Shown: piece by piece, positions 1-14,722 of the stretch
Position numbering within the stretch: the first letter of the stretch is position 1
Layout of the letters: each line of letters opens with the position of its first letter
Origin: Pisaster brevispinus
Taxonomy: Eukaryota > Echinodermata > Asteroidea > Forcipulatida > Asteriidae
DNA: 64,000 nucleotides
Assembly: GCA_023634235.1 (NCBI GenBank)
Contig: JAMKCF010000001.1
Location: 1,788,001 to 1,852,000 of the forward strand
Direction: 5' to 3'
The notes under the pieces: generated by a model
What the model saw: only the letters and a program-made list of their open reading frames with translations
Databases searched by the model: none
Told to the model about the DNA's origin: nothing
Made by a program: the position numbers and the translations under genes

Positions 1-1715
1 TTTAAAGTGCTTTTTGTTGTTATCAAATTATTTTGATCATAACTATAAAAGGTAAAGCAAGTTACAGCATTTATACTTTTCATTTACTCTTGAAACATCT
101 TGAAAGAGAGCTCTTCAATAGGGGACATTGTGACGCTAGGTGGCAGCATATATGCCACGTGGTATTATGGTAAATCTGCCACCAACCGTCCTCCAAATTA
201 TCCCAGTCATCTAAAACCGGCGGTTTATAACGCCCCTTTATATTACAACAATACTTACAAAGATATTAGGTGTTGCAAATGTTCAATTTCATTTTTCTTA
301 ACTTGAAATTCTTGAAATTGATTTGGTCTTCTTCTCAAGTTTCTAAAAACAAAACAAAAGTTAAACTTTAATAATAAGTTATCTGAAGTTTAGATTGTAT
401 TTCTCCAGTGTAATTTCGTCTTATTTTTTTTCTCGAGTGTTGAGCCTTTCTCAACCTAACTGTTTGTGTATTATTTGCCCTTGTTTTGTCGTTTTAACCC
501 TGCGCTGCAGTATGCGACAGTTTCAGACTGCGCAACATGGTCGTACTGTCGTCGACTGTACCGTTTACAAATTACGTGCAAAACTGATTTTGGCTGCTCA
601 CAAGCTCTTCCAATTCTTCTAACATGGTATCAATAGACTTACACAGGTTCACTAAATCGAAAGAACCCACAAAAGGCAAAAGAAAAAAAATAAATGTGTG
701 CATCATGCCAATATACACAGGCGGTCACTTGATTGCGCTGTTTCTTACTGTGCATGTGAATAGCGTGTTATATAACTTTGTTTAGGCGAACCATGGAGTC
801 TATTTTCTTCCTCCATGAGTCAAAACTCCTTCCAAAACATCAGCAGCTGACATCCTGCTCGATAAAGCCATCGTGATAGAATGAACTCAAATAAAATATT
901 GCTGTGTGTTCATATGGGTGAGCACACACAGTCGCTTCAAAAAGAAAAAAAAATGTTACTCAAATCCAACTTTTTTTACATTTGACTGCACTGCTTACCA
1001 GTCTTTTGAGAAACAAGCTATATTATTTACTTGGCCTACCCTGAAACCACAGCTTGGTCGCCTTAGAGTAAACAGCTGGGGTCTGCATGATGTCTGCAAT
1101 AGCAAAGCCAGTGACAGAATGATTGGTTGTTTAGTGGTACTGCGGTAACAGCGGCTAAGATCTTTGACCTTAGAGTGTATCCATGTCAATGTATTCTCTA
1201 AGGGGCTTCGAAGTTAAAGGTGACTGTAGGTCGAAGACTCACCCCAAGCTAATTCCACTGCTATTAGTGTTATCCGGCTATGTTCCATTAGGGATCTTGC
1301 GAAATTTCGCGATTTTTGAGTGTACCGTTAATGAGTAAACACAATTTGTACACAAAGGTACAGTCACGGAGTGTACGACGCCACAATGTAGGGTTAAAAC
1401 CTAACAACGTGTGTCATTTCGTTTCACAGGTCTTCAAATACTTTATTTTAAGCCAAAATAAACAGTTTATCAAAACAATCTAATTATTGTTCTACTGATT
1501 TCTGAATTGTATAAATAACCTATAACCCAACTTTGTATTTCAGTCAAAATTCAGTGGAGAAAATTTCAAAATCCTACAAACCGTCTTTTATAAAAAATGT
1601 TTGTTCAATTGGTCTTGAAATCTGAACGAATTGAAAGAGTTCTTTTGAAAGTATCGCATTAAGTTGAAACAAAAATATGATACGAGTTTTGTTTTTGTCT
1701 GATATCCAAACTTAC
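1..1715. other. Intron downstream of LRR exon 12; nothing recognised
   Basis: AT-rich sequence with short chance ORFs on both strands. I looked on the minus strand for another 72-nt LRR exon, an LRR C-terminal cap or membrane segments and found none. It is presumably the start of the next intron. Confidence 0.6.
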
Positions 1716-1787
1716 AGAATTGCGAGGCTTTCCAATCCATTAAATGCGCCAGACTTCAAATCTCTCCATGGATTCCCGCCGATATCC
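1716..1787 (-). CDS. Exon 12: leucine-rich repeat 7 (last exon in window)
   Basis: 72-nt phase 2-2 exon; acceptor TACGTAG, donor GTAAGT. It encodes DIGGNPWRDLKSGAFNGLES then LAIL. It still has repeat form and no LRR C-terminal cysteine cap, so more exons (further LRRs, then probably a hinge and 7TM) must lie to the left of position 1. Confidence 0.93.
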
Positions 1788-4700
1788 CTACGTAAGTATA
1801 AATAACACAGTCAAATATTCATTGATCTATTTCAAATGGTATATATATTTTTTTTATTCAGACAGCTTTTTGTGTTATTAATATTTAGTTCATTGCAGGA
1901 ACAGTGGCCATAATGCGGGAAAGGAAAGCTAAGGAAGAAAAAAAAGTATATAATTGAAACTAAAATGTGTAATATCTGACCGCAAAAGTAAAAACATTGC
2001 AAGCGAACTAGGCAAAAAAGCCAACGAACAAACATCCCTACAACCATCAGAAAAGTAAACAACAAAGCAAGAAACAGCTTAATAATCACAACCCAAAAAA
2101 GCAACAGACAGGCAAAAGAAAGAGCAAAAACAAAGCAACCAATAGCGAAACATTCAACACTCGAACAAACAACAGACAAACAAACGGACAATAAAACAAC
2201 CGCAACCGAATTAAAGGACAGCAACCGAGCAATTAACAGCCGGGCAAACTTACAAACAACCGACCTAACAAGCACAAATGAACAACCAACACCCAGACAA
2301 CAAAGAGCACAAAAACAAAAGCCAAAAACAAAACAACCGGAGTAAAAGTCAGCAAACGAGCAATTATTAACAGTCAAACGAACTTACGAACAACAGACTT
2401 ACTACGGACGAGCATAAATAAAGTAAGAAATAACGAGACATCCAACGCCCACACAACCAACAGACAAACAAACAGGACAAAAAAACAAAACAAACAGGAA
2501 CGATACAACCAACACCCAGACAACCAGCAGTCATCAAGTATAAACAGACAAACAACAGACTTAACAACCAAGAACGGACATGCTTAGGAGAGCTACATTG
2601 TGGGCTTTCCACAGGTGTTGTCTATGATCCCTTTTCTTTAATCTTTCCTGTTAAAACATTGTGGGCACAGCCCCACAATGTAAAAAAAGCCCACAACTAC
2701 ACATCCTACCTAAAACTCGCCCCACAATGTATCTCTCGTCCGCCCGAAAAAAACCAACACCCAGACAATCAACAGGGCAACAAATAAAACAGAATAAAAC
2801 AGTTAGCAACAAAGCAGCTAACACAGTCAAGTAAACGTATAAATAACAGACTTAACATCCAGGAACGAAACAACTATCAAACAAAGCAACCAAGACCGAG
2901 TTTGCAAAGGGCAAGCCACAATAGGATTCCTATACACAAATCTTCGAATGAAATTACATGAGACTTCAATTCCATGACTCTGTAAGTTTGAGGGAAAAGT
3001 CCCGTGTTACTGCAGAACTCGTCCTGAGCTCCGCAGATGACTGCCCTCCGCTATTGTTTTTTATGTTTTTATTTTCCTTCTTTGATAAAAAATAAAAAAA
3101 TAAATAAATAAATACAAATAAATGCAGAAACGCGAGATTAACATTTCAACAATCAATGTGGTTAAGTGGATTACAAAACGATGATAATCTGATTCAGTAT
3201 ACTGCCCCCTAGCGGTGGTTCTAACAGCCAATCCTTTCTGATAAAGCTCACAAAGACGATGGCATTAAATTCAACAGTAGTGAATATTTAAAACGGAGCT
3301 CTGGGGTATACAACCCAGCGTATCGAGATCTTGTGAATCTACAGCGCCCGAAGGTGTTGGAAATCTAGTTCTAGATTTTTGGGGTTGAACAAAGATAATT
3401 TTTCTGGAGCAGGACTTGAACCTGCGACCCCTAGATTAACGTGCCGGCGCTCTACCAACTTAGGAATCTCTCCCTTTGTTGCCGGCAAGTTAATCCAGAA
3501 GTCGCAGGTTTAAGTTCCACATTTGTCTTTGTTCAACCTAATATTATTGAAAAACCAACCTTGTCAGTTTCTTCTTTGGTTTGTAAATTGCTTTCTACTT
3601 AACCAAAAAACTTGCTGTAATTTATCAGACTCGGTGTACAAAAGATACACAAGGATTTTAATACTTAAAACTAGTCGTAAAATATACTTACAAATGGTTA
3701 ACGAACTGCAAGCCGGAAAAGGTGTTTGCTTCGATAACATTCAGCTTATTATCTTGTAAAAGCCTGTGAATAGTACCAACACATTGTTTGTTTGCATTAA
3801 TCGTAGAGGGAAAATGTAGGTTGATCAGCGATTAAATATTGACAAGAAAAATCGTAAAATCGTGGGGTGCGCTGTAACGCGTGATTTTTTTTGTTTTTTG
3901 GTTTTGTTGTTGTTGTTGCTCTAACGGTTGAAATGCCGAACACGCACACATTATGTCTTAACCACAAAACGCAGCCCCCCCCCCCAAAAAAAAAAAGAAG
4001 TAAATCTTTAGACAATAATCAGTACGGTTCAGTTTCTATAAAATGTAAAATTTATTTTAGCTTCCTTTGGGTTGTGTTAAATTGTTTACGGGAAGTCCAG
4101 ATCTTCGTAAAAATTAGATATATACAACATTACAAATTGCTGCTTGCTGACAACAAAGTTATGGTTTTAAATACGAGTAATTTATTGAAAGGCAAACAGT
4201 AAAACACGTTCTACCCGGGTAAATGCTAGTATACCAAAGTTTGCAATTGCTTTTCCGAAATTAATGATAAAACCCACCACAAGTTGAGCGAATTAGTGAA
4301 ACGATGTGCACTTTTTGTTAAAGGCAAGGAACTTGCCACAAGTGTGTTTTATACCAAAACACGAACAATATTTAGTTATAGTGCAATCTATGAAATGGCC
4401 TAGGGGGGCATTCATTGAAAAAGTTCGTCTTTCGCATAATTTCTATTCAAAGGGATGGATAAAATTTTATTCTGTTTGTTAATGAACACAACAACTTCCT
4501 TGGTAAGGAGCACCAAAGAGCTGTTGATATTATAAAACATTGTTGGAAACGACACCCTAGTAATGTCATTGTAAAGAAAGAGCAATTTTTTACCCGGAAA
4601 TTTGAATCTGAGAGAGGCTTATGGTATGAACTTTTCTCAAGCATCTTAACTCTTCGTGACACCATCAAAAAAAAATCCACACCATTTCACCCTGCCTTGT

Positions 4701-7700
4701 TGAGTGATAGTTTGATTTTAGCGGGTAATACATTTCTGTGAAGAACCAAATCACTTTTAAATCACCCAAATCATTAGATACAGACCCTTTTGACTGAATA
4801 AAATAAAATCAAATTGTATGTTGAGATGAGCCCACACGTCTCTTTCTGCTCAATCAACCGTTTCTTTGAATAACAGCCTTTGTTTACACAACTTATAAAA
4901 GGCTGAGTAATTGCTGAACAATTCCTATGGGAATTCCTGGAGAGCGGGTCATTGTTGGATTTTGTTAGAGAAAAACAAACCCCAGATAGTGATAAGACAT
5001 TTGGCATGCTATTTGGCTAGGTGCAGTTGTAGAACTTGGAGTTTTTAAAGATTTTTTGAAGAAAACAAAATGGCAGAGTACCGACCTTTTAATTATAAAC
5101 TGTTACTCAATAAGTGAATGCTAGTGTCATTGAGTGAAGCACACGACTATTATGGAACAAGGGCGTTCCTTTCTGGCATTAGTTTTTTGCGACTTCGATG
5201 ACCATTTGAGCCCAAATTTTTAATGGTTTGTTATTTTGTGCATTGGTTGGGGTACAGCAAGTGAGAATACTAGTCCTTGACATTTACAAAAAGCAAACCT
5301 GCCTTTAAAAAATAACGTATGAAGTAAAAAGATTGATGTTACACTCACAAGGCTCGCAGGCTCGCCAAACCTTCGAATGCACCGGGCTCGATCGAAGATA
5401 TTTGATTATTTATTAGATCACTGAAAGAAGAAGCAAACAAAAGTCAATTTATTATTTTACTTTATTACACGTCCAACAGCGCAATTAGCGCCAATAAGAG
5501 GATGAGTAGGAAACGATAAGAACTGTTTAGTTTCAGATGTGGGAGGAAAACCCCATTTATCTTGCAACCCGGTCCACAAGCATGGCTCCGGTCTGTGGTG
5601 ATATTTGATCTGGGGTCCACAGAGGTGAAAGGCTGGGGAAAAAACGCTGAGCCAGCCTGACCCCCTTTATCATGGTGGTTAACACTAATTTTAAGTAACA
5701 TTACTCGTGATTACCTGTAACATCCTAATTAGTTATTTGATGCATAATTAAAAGGTATTAAAGTCCTGGTTCACAATACATGTAAATAAGTAATCAGCTA
5801 ATACTGTGACTTGTACTGCTGGAAATTAAAAAAAGGTTGCAATATGACGCAAACCGGCCATCTTTACGGGCAATTTCGAACACATAGTCATGCGTCTCGC
5901 GTGAGAACGGCGTGCAGCACGCACACATTTCACAAAACTAAAATTGCAAGATTTGTTATAGTGAACAACGCGGCTGCGTTCTTGAGCGCTTGATGCGCCT
6001 GCAAGCCAAAATGCAATTTGCCCGTAAAGATGGCGCCTAATGGGAAATATCTATAAGTAAAAATATAAACTACTGGCCATTGAACTTACAGCGAGATTAG
6101 ACTGCTCAGATGACGGAATGTGTTTGCCTTGAGACTTGTGATTTGATTCCTGCCGAGACGTCTGTGTACCATTCAATCATATATGCAAACAAATTTTAAT
6201 TGGTTAACTTTACGAGTGTCAACAGTAGTCACTGTTATACTTTTACAGATAGATCAGTCTCTTTGTATCGCCCCAAGGTGCAGCTTCCTACACAAATATT
6301 ATCATAGATGGCAGTTTGTTGGACACTTTGTTTTGCCTTAGCGCCTAAGAGCAAACCTTTGATGTTGGCGCTATACATTGAGTGGTGCTATGTAAATGGC
6401 TATTGATTGAGTGATTGACTGATTGGTTGATTGAGTGATGATTGATTGATTGGTTGATTGTCTGATTGATTGATGCATTCATTCGATGAATTATCATTTG
6501 CTTTTTTATTCAAAACCAAAACTTTATTTAATTACAAAATATGCAGAAAAACACCCTACTAAAATCCCCATCAAACAAACTACGTTTCATAAATAAGTAG
6601 AATCTGTTAAATAATAGAGGTCGGTAGCTGGGATCGAAGTTACATCAGCGTTATTACAATAACAATTTTCATTGCAAGTACGGCATGATAGTAAATGAAA
6701 TACCCTAAAATTACAGAATCCATTAAGTTAGATTGACATGTTCACTCGGTAGCAATGTTGGTTCTATATGGATGATAGAACTTCATTTTGTTCTAAGAAT
6801 ACTCCAAAAGCTTGTTACATTCCTATTATTGTCCTTTGTTGTATTTGTAATACCAAGCGTTGTGCACTTCCTTAGTAAATACCATCTAGTGTTGCAATGC
6901 CAGGGCTTTGTGATTGGTTATTTGTTTACATGGGTCAGCATTACTCACTGTTGTACTTTATGCTGACAGATAACTCTCTGTGATTGTAATCCAACGTTAT
7001 CAGACTTTCCGTCTTGTGTATGTGTTTAAAACCATGCCGTGAATGAAGTGAATTTGGATTTGTGTTATAATTGTTAGATGCAATTTCGTTTTTTGTTTCT
7101 ACCCGTCGTTGTTGAAATGCACAGGTTTTGTGAGAATTCCTTGGTTCTATTCAACGGAGCCTTTAAAATACGAGATACCAGAACATGGTCAGGGCGTTGC
7201 CAATAATACTCACAGATAAACGAGTCTGTCAAGACCTTGGAACATCCCCTCTCTCAAATTAACCAGTTTGTTCCCATCAAGCCGTCTGTTGATTACAAAG
7301 AATGTTAGTTTGTCAAAGTAGTCAAGAATCGAAGGTGTGCAGTTACACCAGTTAGTTTCCGGGGACAGGTTCATTCAGAATCCTACGAAGAAAACACGTG
7401 TACGGTAGCTGCGGTAAAGTCAGAGTGACTTTTTTATTAACAAAAATTGTGATATTGACTGTTAAAGGGATTAATTTGCAACTGTTTGACAACATTCATA
7501 AATGTCCTTGTGGAAGATTCCAATATTCAGGTCTAACAAATTTTGTTTTGCGTTTTGCTATAGACCGTGCAAGTCTCGCGCGTATTCGAACATTTTTGGG
7601 ACCACTGTGGTCCCACGTACATTGCTTTAACGCGTTAAAGAAACAAACTCACGCACTTTAACGGATCCCAATGTTCGAATACGCGCGAGACTTGCACAGT

Positions 7701-10700
7701 CTATTACACGTTACTCAGAAGATGGCTAAACAAATCTGGGAGTAGTGTTTTTTTTTAAATTGCACGGGTGTCAAATGCAATGGAGTAGGACTTTCTAGAA
7801 GGATGGGGTAAATTTGCAAATGTTGAGAGAGTTAAGCAGCAATTAGTAGTTTTGCTAAGACAGCATCAGGTGACTCTGCTTGTTGGTTTTAAAAAGCTGG
7901 AGTACCTGCTCAATGATATGGTAATGGGATACAGTGTTTTAGTGCTACATCGAGGTGTAGACTTGAGGACAAGCGGTCCACATGATGTAGGGACTTGAAA
8001 AACCATGTTACACACGTCCAAACAGTGTTATTTTATAGTCGTGTGTTTAAGTGCATACCTCTAAGGAATGTATGACACAGAGCTGTGTGCGTGTGCGTAG
8101 GTATACACATTCAAATCGGATACCGGTATTAACAAAATGGCCGTTAGGATCCCCGGTTGCCACTGGGTGAAGGTCCCCGATTTTGCAAATCGATTCACCA
8201 ATGTTTTTGTACAGTCTTCAGTGAGTTGTCCCTCCCTCATTTAGCACTCATGCAGTGTCCTTGTACATGATGACTATTGAACGAACTCCTGAAATTGCAA
8301 GTTCTTCAAAATAGACACTAAGGAATCGTTAAAAAATGTGGTTTACAGGCACTACAGGTAGAAAATGAAGAATGTTCACGTAGTTTGAAAATGTCTTAAA
8401 CATGTCTGTGTATACTTACACCAGTCTTGAAGCTGATGTCTCGAACGCACCATCATCTATGGCTACCAAGTTATTGACGTTGAGTCGTCTGTGAGGCAAT
8501 AGTTCATTAAATAATTAATAATGCTTTGACCAAATTCAAATGAGGTCATCCTCACAAGGATGTTGGTCGCGCCATTTTGGGGGTCAATATCCCGGTGTAG
8601 AAGGCCGTGTCCGAAACGGCGACTTCGGCTACAGCTAGGGCTAGATCGCGCGCGTCTGCCTATTATTCAACACTGGCAGACGCGCTGATCTAGCTCTAGC
8701 TGTAGCCGAAGTCGCCGTTTCACAGCCTTATACAGTGTAGTGCGCATTTAGGCGGCATGGCTACAGCTATGGCTACGGCTACACTGTTGCTAAGGGTGTT
8801 GTGAAGGACGTCCTTTATCTCAACGCACGATGACGGGGCAATTCAGTCGTAGCCGTAGCCGTAGCCGTAAGCGCCAAATCGGAAATAGTTTCACTATTCT
8901 TCCAATCTTGACTCCAAAAGCTGGCGAGCGTGCCACAGTAGCCGCGTGTGACTTTGATGCATGGAGCAAGGGGTCAATACTTGGGTGTTGTTCTTTATAA
9001 GTTGAATGTTGTAGCTTGTCAATATCAGTTCAATGTTTCCATAAAAAGGTAGGAAGTAAACATTTTTTCATATTACATTAAAGGTATTATACAAGACTGG
9101 TAGAGGTGACAAAGTATAGTCGCAGACAGTGTTCATGTTTTGTGTGATGAACTATATATACATGAAGTAACGGTGAAAAATAGTGAAAACCCACGCACAG
9201 TTGTCAGCTTGTAAACACAATTGATTGTAACAACCTAAATCAGCTGTTACGTTTTTGTTTTGGGTTTTTTCCAGATCAGTTTTTTCGAACAAGACTGCAA
9301 TATTTCACAGGGAGAAAAACCCGGTTCTAGTATGAGCTTCATAAACACTAAGCTTTCAGACTGACATTAAACAGTGATTGTTTTATCCTTACTAATCCCG
9401 TAATACATTTAAAGGATGGGTATAAATTGCTAACACTCATTCATAAATATAATTAAAATGTTCAAATATACCGAACCGTGATCAAAGGAAATATATGAAT
9501 TGGGCTCTTCCAGACTACTCACACTAGATATTTCCTTTTCACTCTCTGGGACAAAACATCTGGAACATCAACTGATAATCTACTAAGCTATTTATTCGTA
9601 TACTTACAATACTTGTAAATATTCCAGGCCATTGAATGTTCCTGCTCTCAGTCGGGTTAGCTGATTTCTTTCCATATCTCTGCAAGAGAAGAAAATTAAG
9701 AAAAAAAACCTAAACCTATGAGTATTATATGAAGGTAGACTTTACATCTTAAATTGTTTTGTTTAATAATTGGAGACAAAACATCACACTTTGTAAAAAC
9801 ATTTTCCATATTGGCTGCATTATTAATTTGTTGATTAGAAATAATCTGGAATCTGCTGGTATACATTTATTCCATAACGATATTACTGGTACGACACCTC
9901 CAAAAAGAACTTAAGCCTCAGTATTTCATGCAAATTATTAGTTGTTTGTGTTGTTGTTTTTCTTCTTCTTTATTAGGACACATTGACTCAGCCTCGCTAC
10001 CATGGGCAGCGCGCCATAACGATACCTCTCGTCACAAACCCCTGGTAGGAATGTACTGAAAAACAGCGGTGATTGGTTCTGAAAAGTGACTACTTTGCGT
10101 GCACGCTTGTTAAATACTTTCAAGAGCTTGTATGGCGCTTGTAGGACGCATGGTACACGCGCGACAAATACAAGTATTTTGACGCGATTCTAGTTTAAAT
10201 TAATAATGTTTTTGCGCGGTCACTCTAAACTTTATTCAGTAAGACATATCACAAAATCAATGAAGAATGACAGAGGACCATTTGCTTTTTGACTTGAATC
10301 CTCTTTTGCGGGTTACCATACTTGAGCGCACGCGTAGAATCGATCGGCCTCAGTCATAATTAATTTTTTTAGATTCTAGCACATTTTAACGAACTAATTC
10401 CAGGGATGATGATCGAGCAAGGCATGCTGGGAAAAAATGGCGCAGCGAGTTCAATCATCCCTGGGAACGAAGTTGACACTGACTAGACATCAGAGAAGCT
10501 CGCACTAAAGTATACATTCTGATTAGTGCCAGGTCATAATTGAGCCACGAAAAGGGTACCACGGCTCGATTTCACAAAGAGCTAGGATTGATCTCAATCG
10601 CTAAGCAATCTTAAGCAACACGTTACCTTGGATTTGGCGATTTATGCTATAAAAAGCGTTTATTATGAAATGAATTTCAATGCATTTGGTTTAGAAAATG

Positions 10701-13700
10701 TTTTAAAAGTAGAATATAATGATCCACATAAGTATGCCTCGAAATTGTGTGGTTTTCCGTTTATTTTGTTAACTTATACTGTCCGCTATTTTGGGGAGTC
10801 AAACATTTGACTCAACAAAAAGGCGGACCGTGTTAGACCAAACCCTCTGATGAGAGGGTTCATCTGTTCTTGTCACTAATAAAAACGTATTAACTAATCG
10901 AAGAAAAATAAGGCTCAAATCATTTTGGACAATAACTTGGCATGTGAAGAAGTCACTTGGATATGAAAACTATCGGGAAATGAACGGAGTATTTTTGAAA
11001 ATTTATCTTGGATGGTGTGGAGATAAATATTGGAACCTTCGAGCGTTGGGATGAAGACTGGGGTTGGCACACCCAAGAGGGTTAGAGAATTAAAGCGCTT
11101 ACGGCGTGCAATACAAGCACATGATTTGGGCCCTAGGCACAATGTCGCGGATAGAATTGCCATTACATAGGGTCCAGATGTTCTGGCATTCAGATCAACA
11201 GAACTGACGTGCAATACAGTCCTTGTCGCACAACGATGTCTCTATCGGGAATTCATGCAAGAACAGCTCCCCGGTGTCACGTTGCAAGATTGAGTACGGA
11301 GCGCCAAACAGCAATGAAAGCATAACTGTTTTAGTTCTTTGTACAGCCTTCAGGGTCCCCTCAGAACCGTTAACAATCTTTAAAAAGTATGAAAAGTGCA
11401 TTCCAAGTATATTTATGTCAGTTGGAGACTGCAGCACAGCGGAGGGAGTATTCAGTTTCGTGGGCAGAGATGTGCGGGGGAAATCTGACGGAACATCTTT
11501 GATTTTTGTTGTTAAAATTCTTCAATGTTCAGGTCATTGATGATGAAGTTAAGTAGCCATGATCTGAGAGCTTAGCAATGGTAAGAAGATTCTGAGTGTC
11601 AATTTACACTTTACCGGGAAAGCAAAGAACAAGCGTCTGTCTTGGATGAACTTCTCATTGTATTCCGGACATACAATAGTCAAGGAATATACATTAAGGC
11701 ACTTGGGCCTCATCGATAATGGTCATATTACAAATCACTATGGTTATAATGACAACTCATCGTCAAGGGAATCTACGTCCTTTGTGAAATCGAGACCTGG
11801 TCGTCGATAAAATCTAAAACACTGTGATCCAAAACCCATGAGCGTGTTTTGTGTAAGACATACAATCTCCAAGCGCTCTGCTGAAGGATTGTTGTTTAAA
11901 TGTATGATGTACAAAGATTGGAAGGGTCTGCTATGAGTCGACTAATCAGTTTACAACTCTTAGACAAAGGAGAGTGAATCTTGTCTAAGTTATTATTAGA
12001 TGGAAACGAAGTAGCTTTTATTACTTTCATTGGTAGTCCGTTAAGGGCCATTCACAATACGGGGCAAGAGTGCGGGGAAATGGTTCTGATCAGGGTGCTC
12101 GAGCTTCTCTCTTCCCCACCCTTCCTTCTGGTTACCCCACTGGCGGTGACTGTTGGATTGCGTTCAGTCTTTTAGGTATTCTGTGTTTCATGGACCACCT
12201 TTCTTGAAGTATGTATGGGGTTCAATTGTCATATAATGAAAGTTGAACTCTAAGTAGTGAACAGGTAATGAAAATTGAACTGTAAGTGGTAAACAAGTAA
12301 TGAAACTTGGACTGCAAGTGGCGAACAAGTGATGTAAATTGAGTTGTAAGTGGTGAACAGGTACTGACGATTGATTTGTAAGTGTTGAACAAGTAATGAC
12401 AACTGAACTGTAAGTGATGAATAAGTAATGGACATTGAAATGTAAGTGGTGAACAAGTTCAGACACCCTGTTCCTAATTCGCCAGCAAATCAAGCAATTT
12501 TTCTAGGTCTTTGAAAAAAATGCCATATGGTTGGTTAAAACACAGAACGTATGTCTACGTTTCGTTTGGACGGCTATGCTCGGCTGACCACTCCACCGGG
12601 AGTGTATGCTTTTTGTGCACTTGTTTGAATTGATGTTTTATTTTATACTTTTTGTCTCTCTATTTACGTTAAAATACCTATGCTTTATGTTTACGTTGCA
12701 TCTGTTGTCTTTTTTTTATGAAGATTTGAGGCTTGAAATATTTCCTGGGTGAATAGTTGTTTCCCCGTAACTCTTGGTGGCGCACCATATTGGAAATCAA
12801 ACCAATCAAGAAAAGAAGGAGAAGCAGACACGATGTGATTGGAAGAGATTGCACGGGATACCGTAGCAGAAGACAGCTTGACAATAATTAGCAGAGGAGT
12901 GGATCCAGTGATGGATTGGAATGCCAACCAAAGTAATACTGTGTACACTCAGGTATGTGAAGTCGATATTTACCTAACAATGCAAAAATGCACACGGGAC
13001 AACGTTAGCATTTAACTTACATTCTTACAAGGAATGGCATGTTTTCGAAGATACCAGCCGAAAGATCTGTTATTGACCCTCTTCTCATGGTACTGTAACA
13101 TAAAAAGACAATAGTTTATTCACAAATTAATCAATCAATAAATCAATCAATCAAGCAATCTATTTCCACATCATGGCTCCGCTCATTGCAGTGCCCCGTG
13201 TTTAGGGCTAGCCCCAGACGTTTGTGTTACAGAGCTGTACTTTGGTAAAAGTGCTCTGGAACAATCAAAAATTATGTGTTGCCCATAAAGTGTCTGATTT
13301 GGTGCTTACGGTACCCGGTGCCAATAAATTTGATCGTTGGGTGACAAAGAAATAACAGGAATCCAAATAATAAGTTTATTTCAGTATTTTATAAAGTGAA
13401 ACATTCTTTTTTGAGACTTTGTAAAGGGGTGTGTCCAATTGTGTATCGGTTTACAGTTAAGTTTACGTATAACTTGGTTCTGAAGGAGATTTATTGTGAT
13501 TCATTTTTACAGGGACCATTATATAAAAGCAGTGTCATTGTTGGATTTTTGTCAATGTAATTTTGTTTGGTAGACAAAGAACGATACAATATAAAATTCA
13601 CATGTGGAAGTTTCAGCTGATTACTGTGTCTACTTGCTGAGAAAACAGCAACAAATTGTCACGGTATTTTTACACTAAACCGCATCTCTGGATGCAACAT

Positions 13701-14659
13701 TCGCGAACGGACACCAGCCTTCAGAATTGTGAGAAACGATCTATGCGTGAATCGTTTCTCATTTTCAATTGTATGTATTGGTTTCTAAACAACGGGGCCA
13801 TTTTAAACGAAACAATTCCACAGGATGTTTACACAACCATTACCATTTTTATCGCAAGAAAGCTTTCGAAAGGAAATTACATGTTTTTTTTTACTGACCC
13901 TACCGTTTACATGACCAAACCGTTAATATCGTGCACTATAAAAAAAACTCCCAGACGGAATTTATCCAGTTCGAGGTCCCAGGACGCCCAACCCATTTCT
14001 TGGTCAGTGTGACCCGGAGTCTGTGTCAAAGTCTGTGACCCGGAGTCTGTGTCATGGCGTGTCGTGGCCGAGCGGTCTAGTTCACCGAACCCAAGCTCCG
14101 GTGTAGTCAGCAGCAGAGTGTGGGTTCGAATCCCGGTCATGACACTTGTGCCCTTGAGCAAGGCACTTAACCATTATTGCTTCGTAAAAAGTTGGGAAGG
14201 TAGTGCATGCAGCTCTACCAGCCAGGCTCCTAGTGGATGATACCCATGCCTATATCCTTACGGACTGTGAACGGGGTAACCCTGTTTCAGCCCCAGGAGT
14301 AGGTGGCAACGTGCCTCTGGTGACAGTTGATCTCGGTTGACAGCCCAAATCAGTTAAGTGTAGCCCTCACCTTGAAGTGGCCGCCCGGCCTTGTGAGTCG
14401 GGCGATATCTCATTAAAAAAATTACCAAACAAGGGACACACTGACGTAGAATCCAAGGTCATCTTGGCACGGGTCAGGTCCCATGGGACCCGGAGCCCTG
14501 ACCCGTGTGCTTCAGACCTCGGGAGGCACAGAGTCTACAACATCACACATCGGTATATGACAAAACCAAACATTCTTCTTGAATGCTGCAAACTGGGCCT
14601 GGCAGTGGTTTTCCACTTTGTTTCTAATTCCATTCCTGTTGTTGTTGTCGTCGTCGTCG

Positions 14660-14722
<63 letters not shown>

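Noticed and set aside
1832..2612. Minus-strand ORFs rich in Val, Cys, Leu and Phe that look like membrane segments
   Set aside because: Produced by the A/C-skewed repeat; the other strand is GT-rich, which translates to such residues.
6225..6985. Decayed LRR exons between exons 9 and 10 (similar ACAGATA..GTCTG strings at 6247 and 6965)
   Set aside because: No LRR register in any minus frame; similarity is limited to a few bases.
12678..12950. Plus-strand exon ending CAG|GTATGT at 12953 or minus-strand ORF
   Set aside because: The plus frame has a stop 15 codons upstream, and the minus ORF has no LRR or other pattern.
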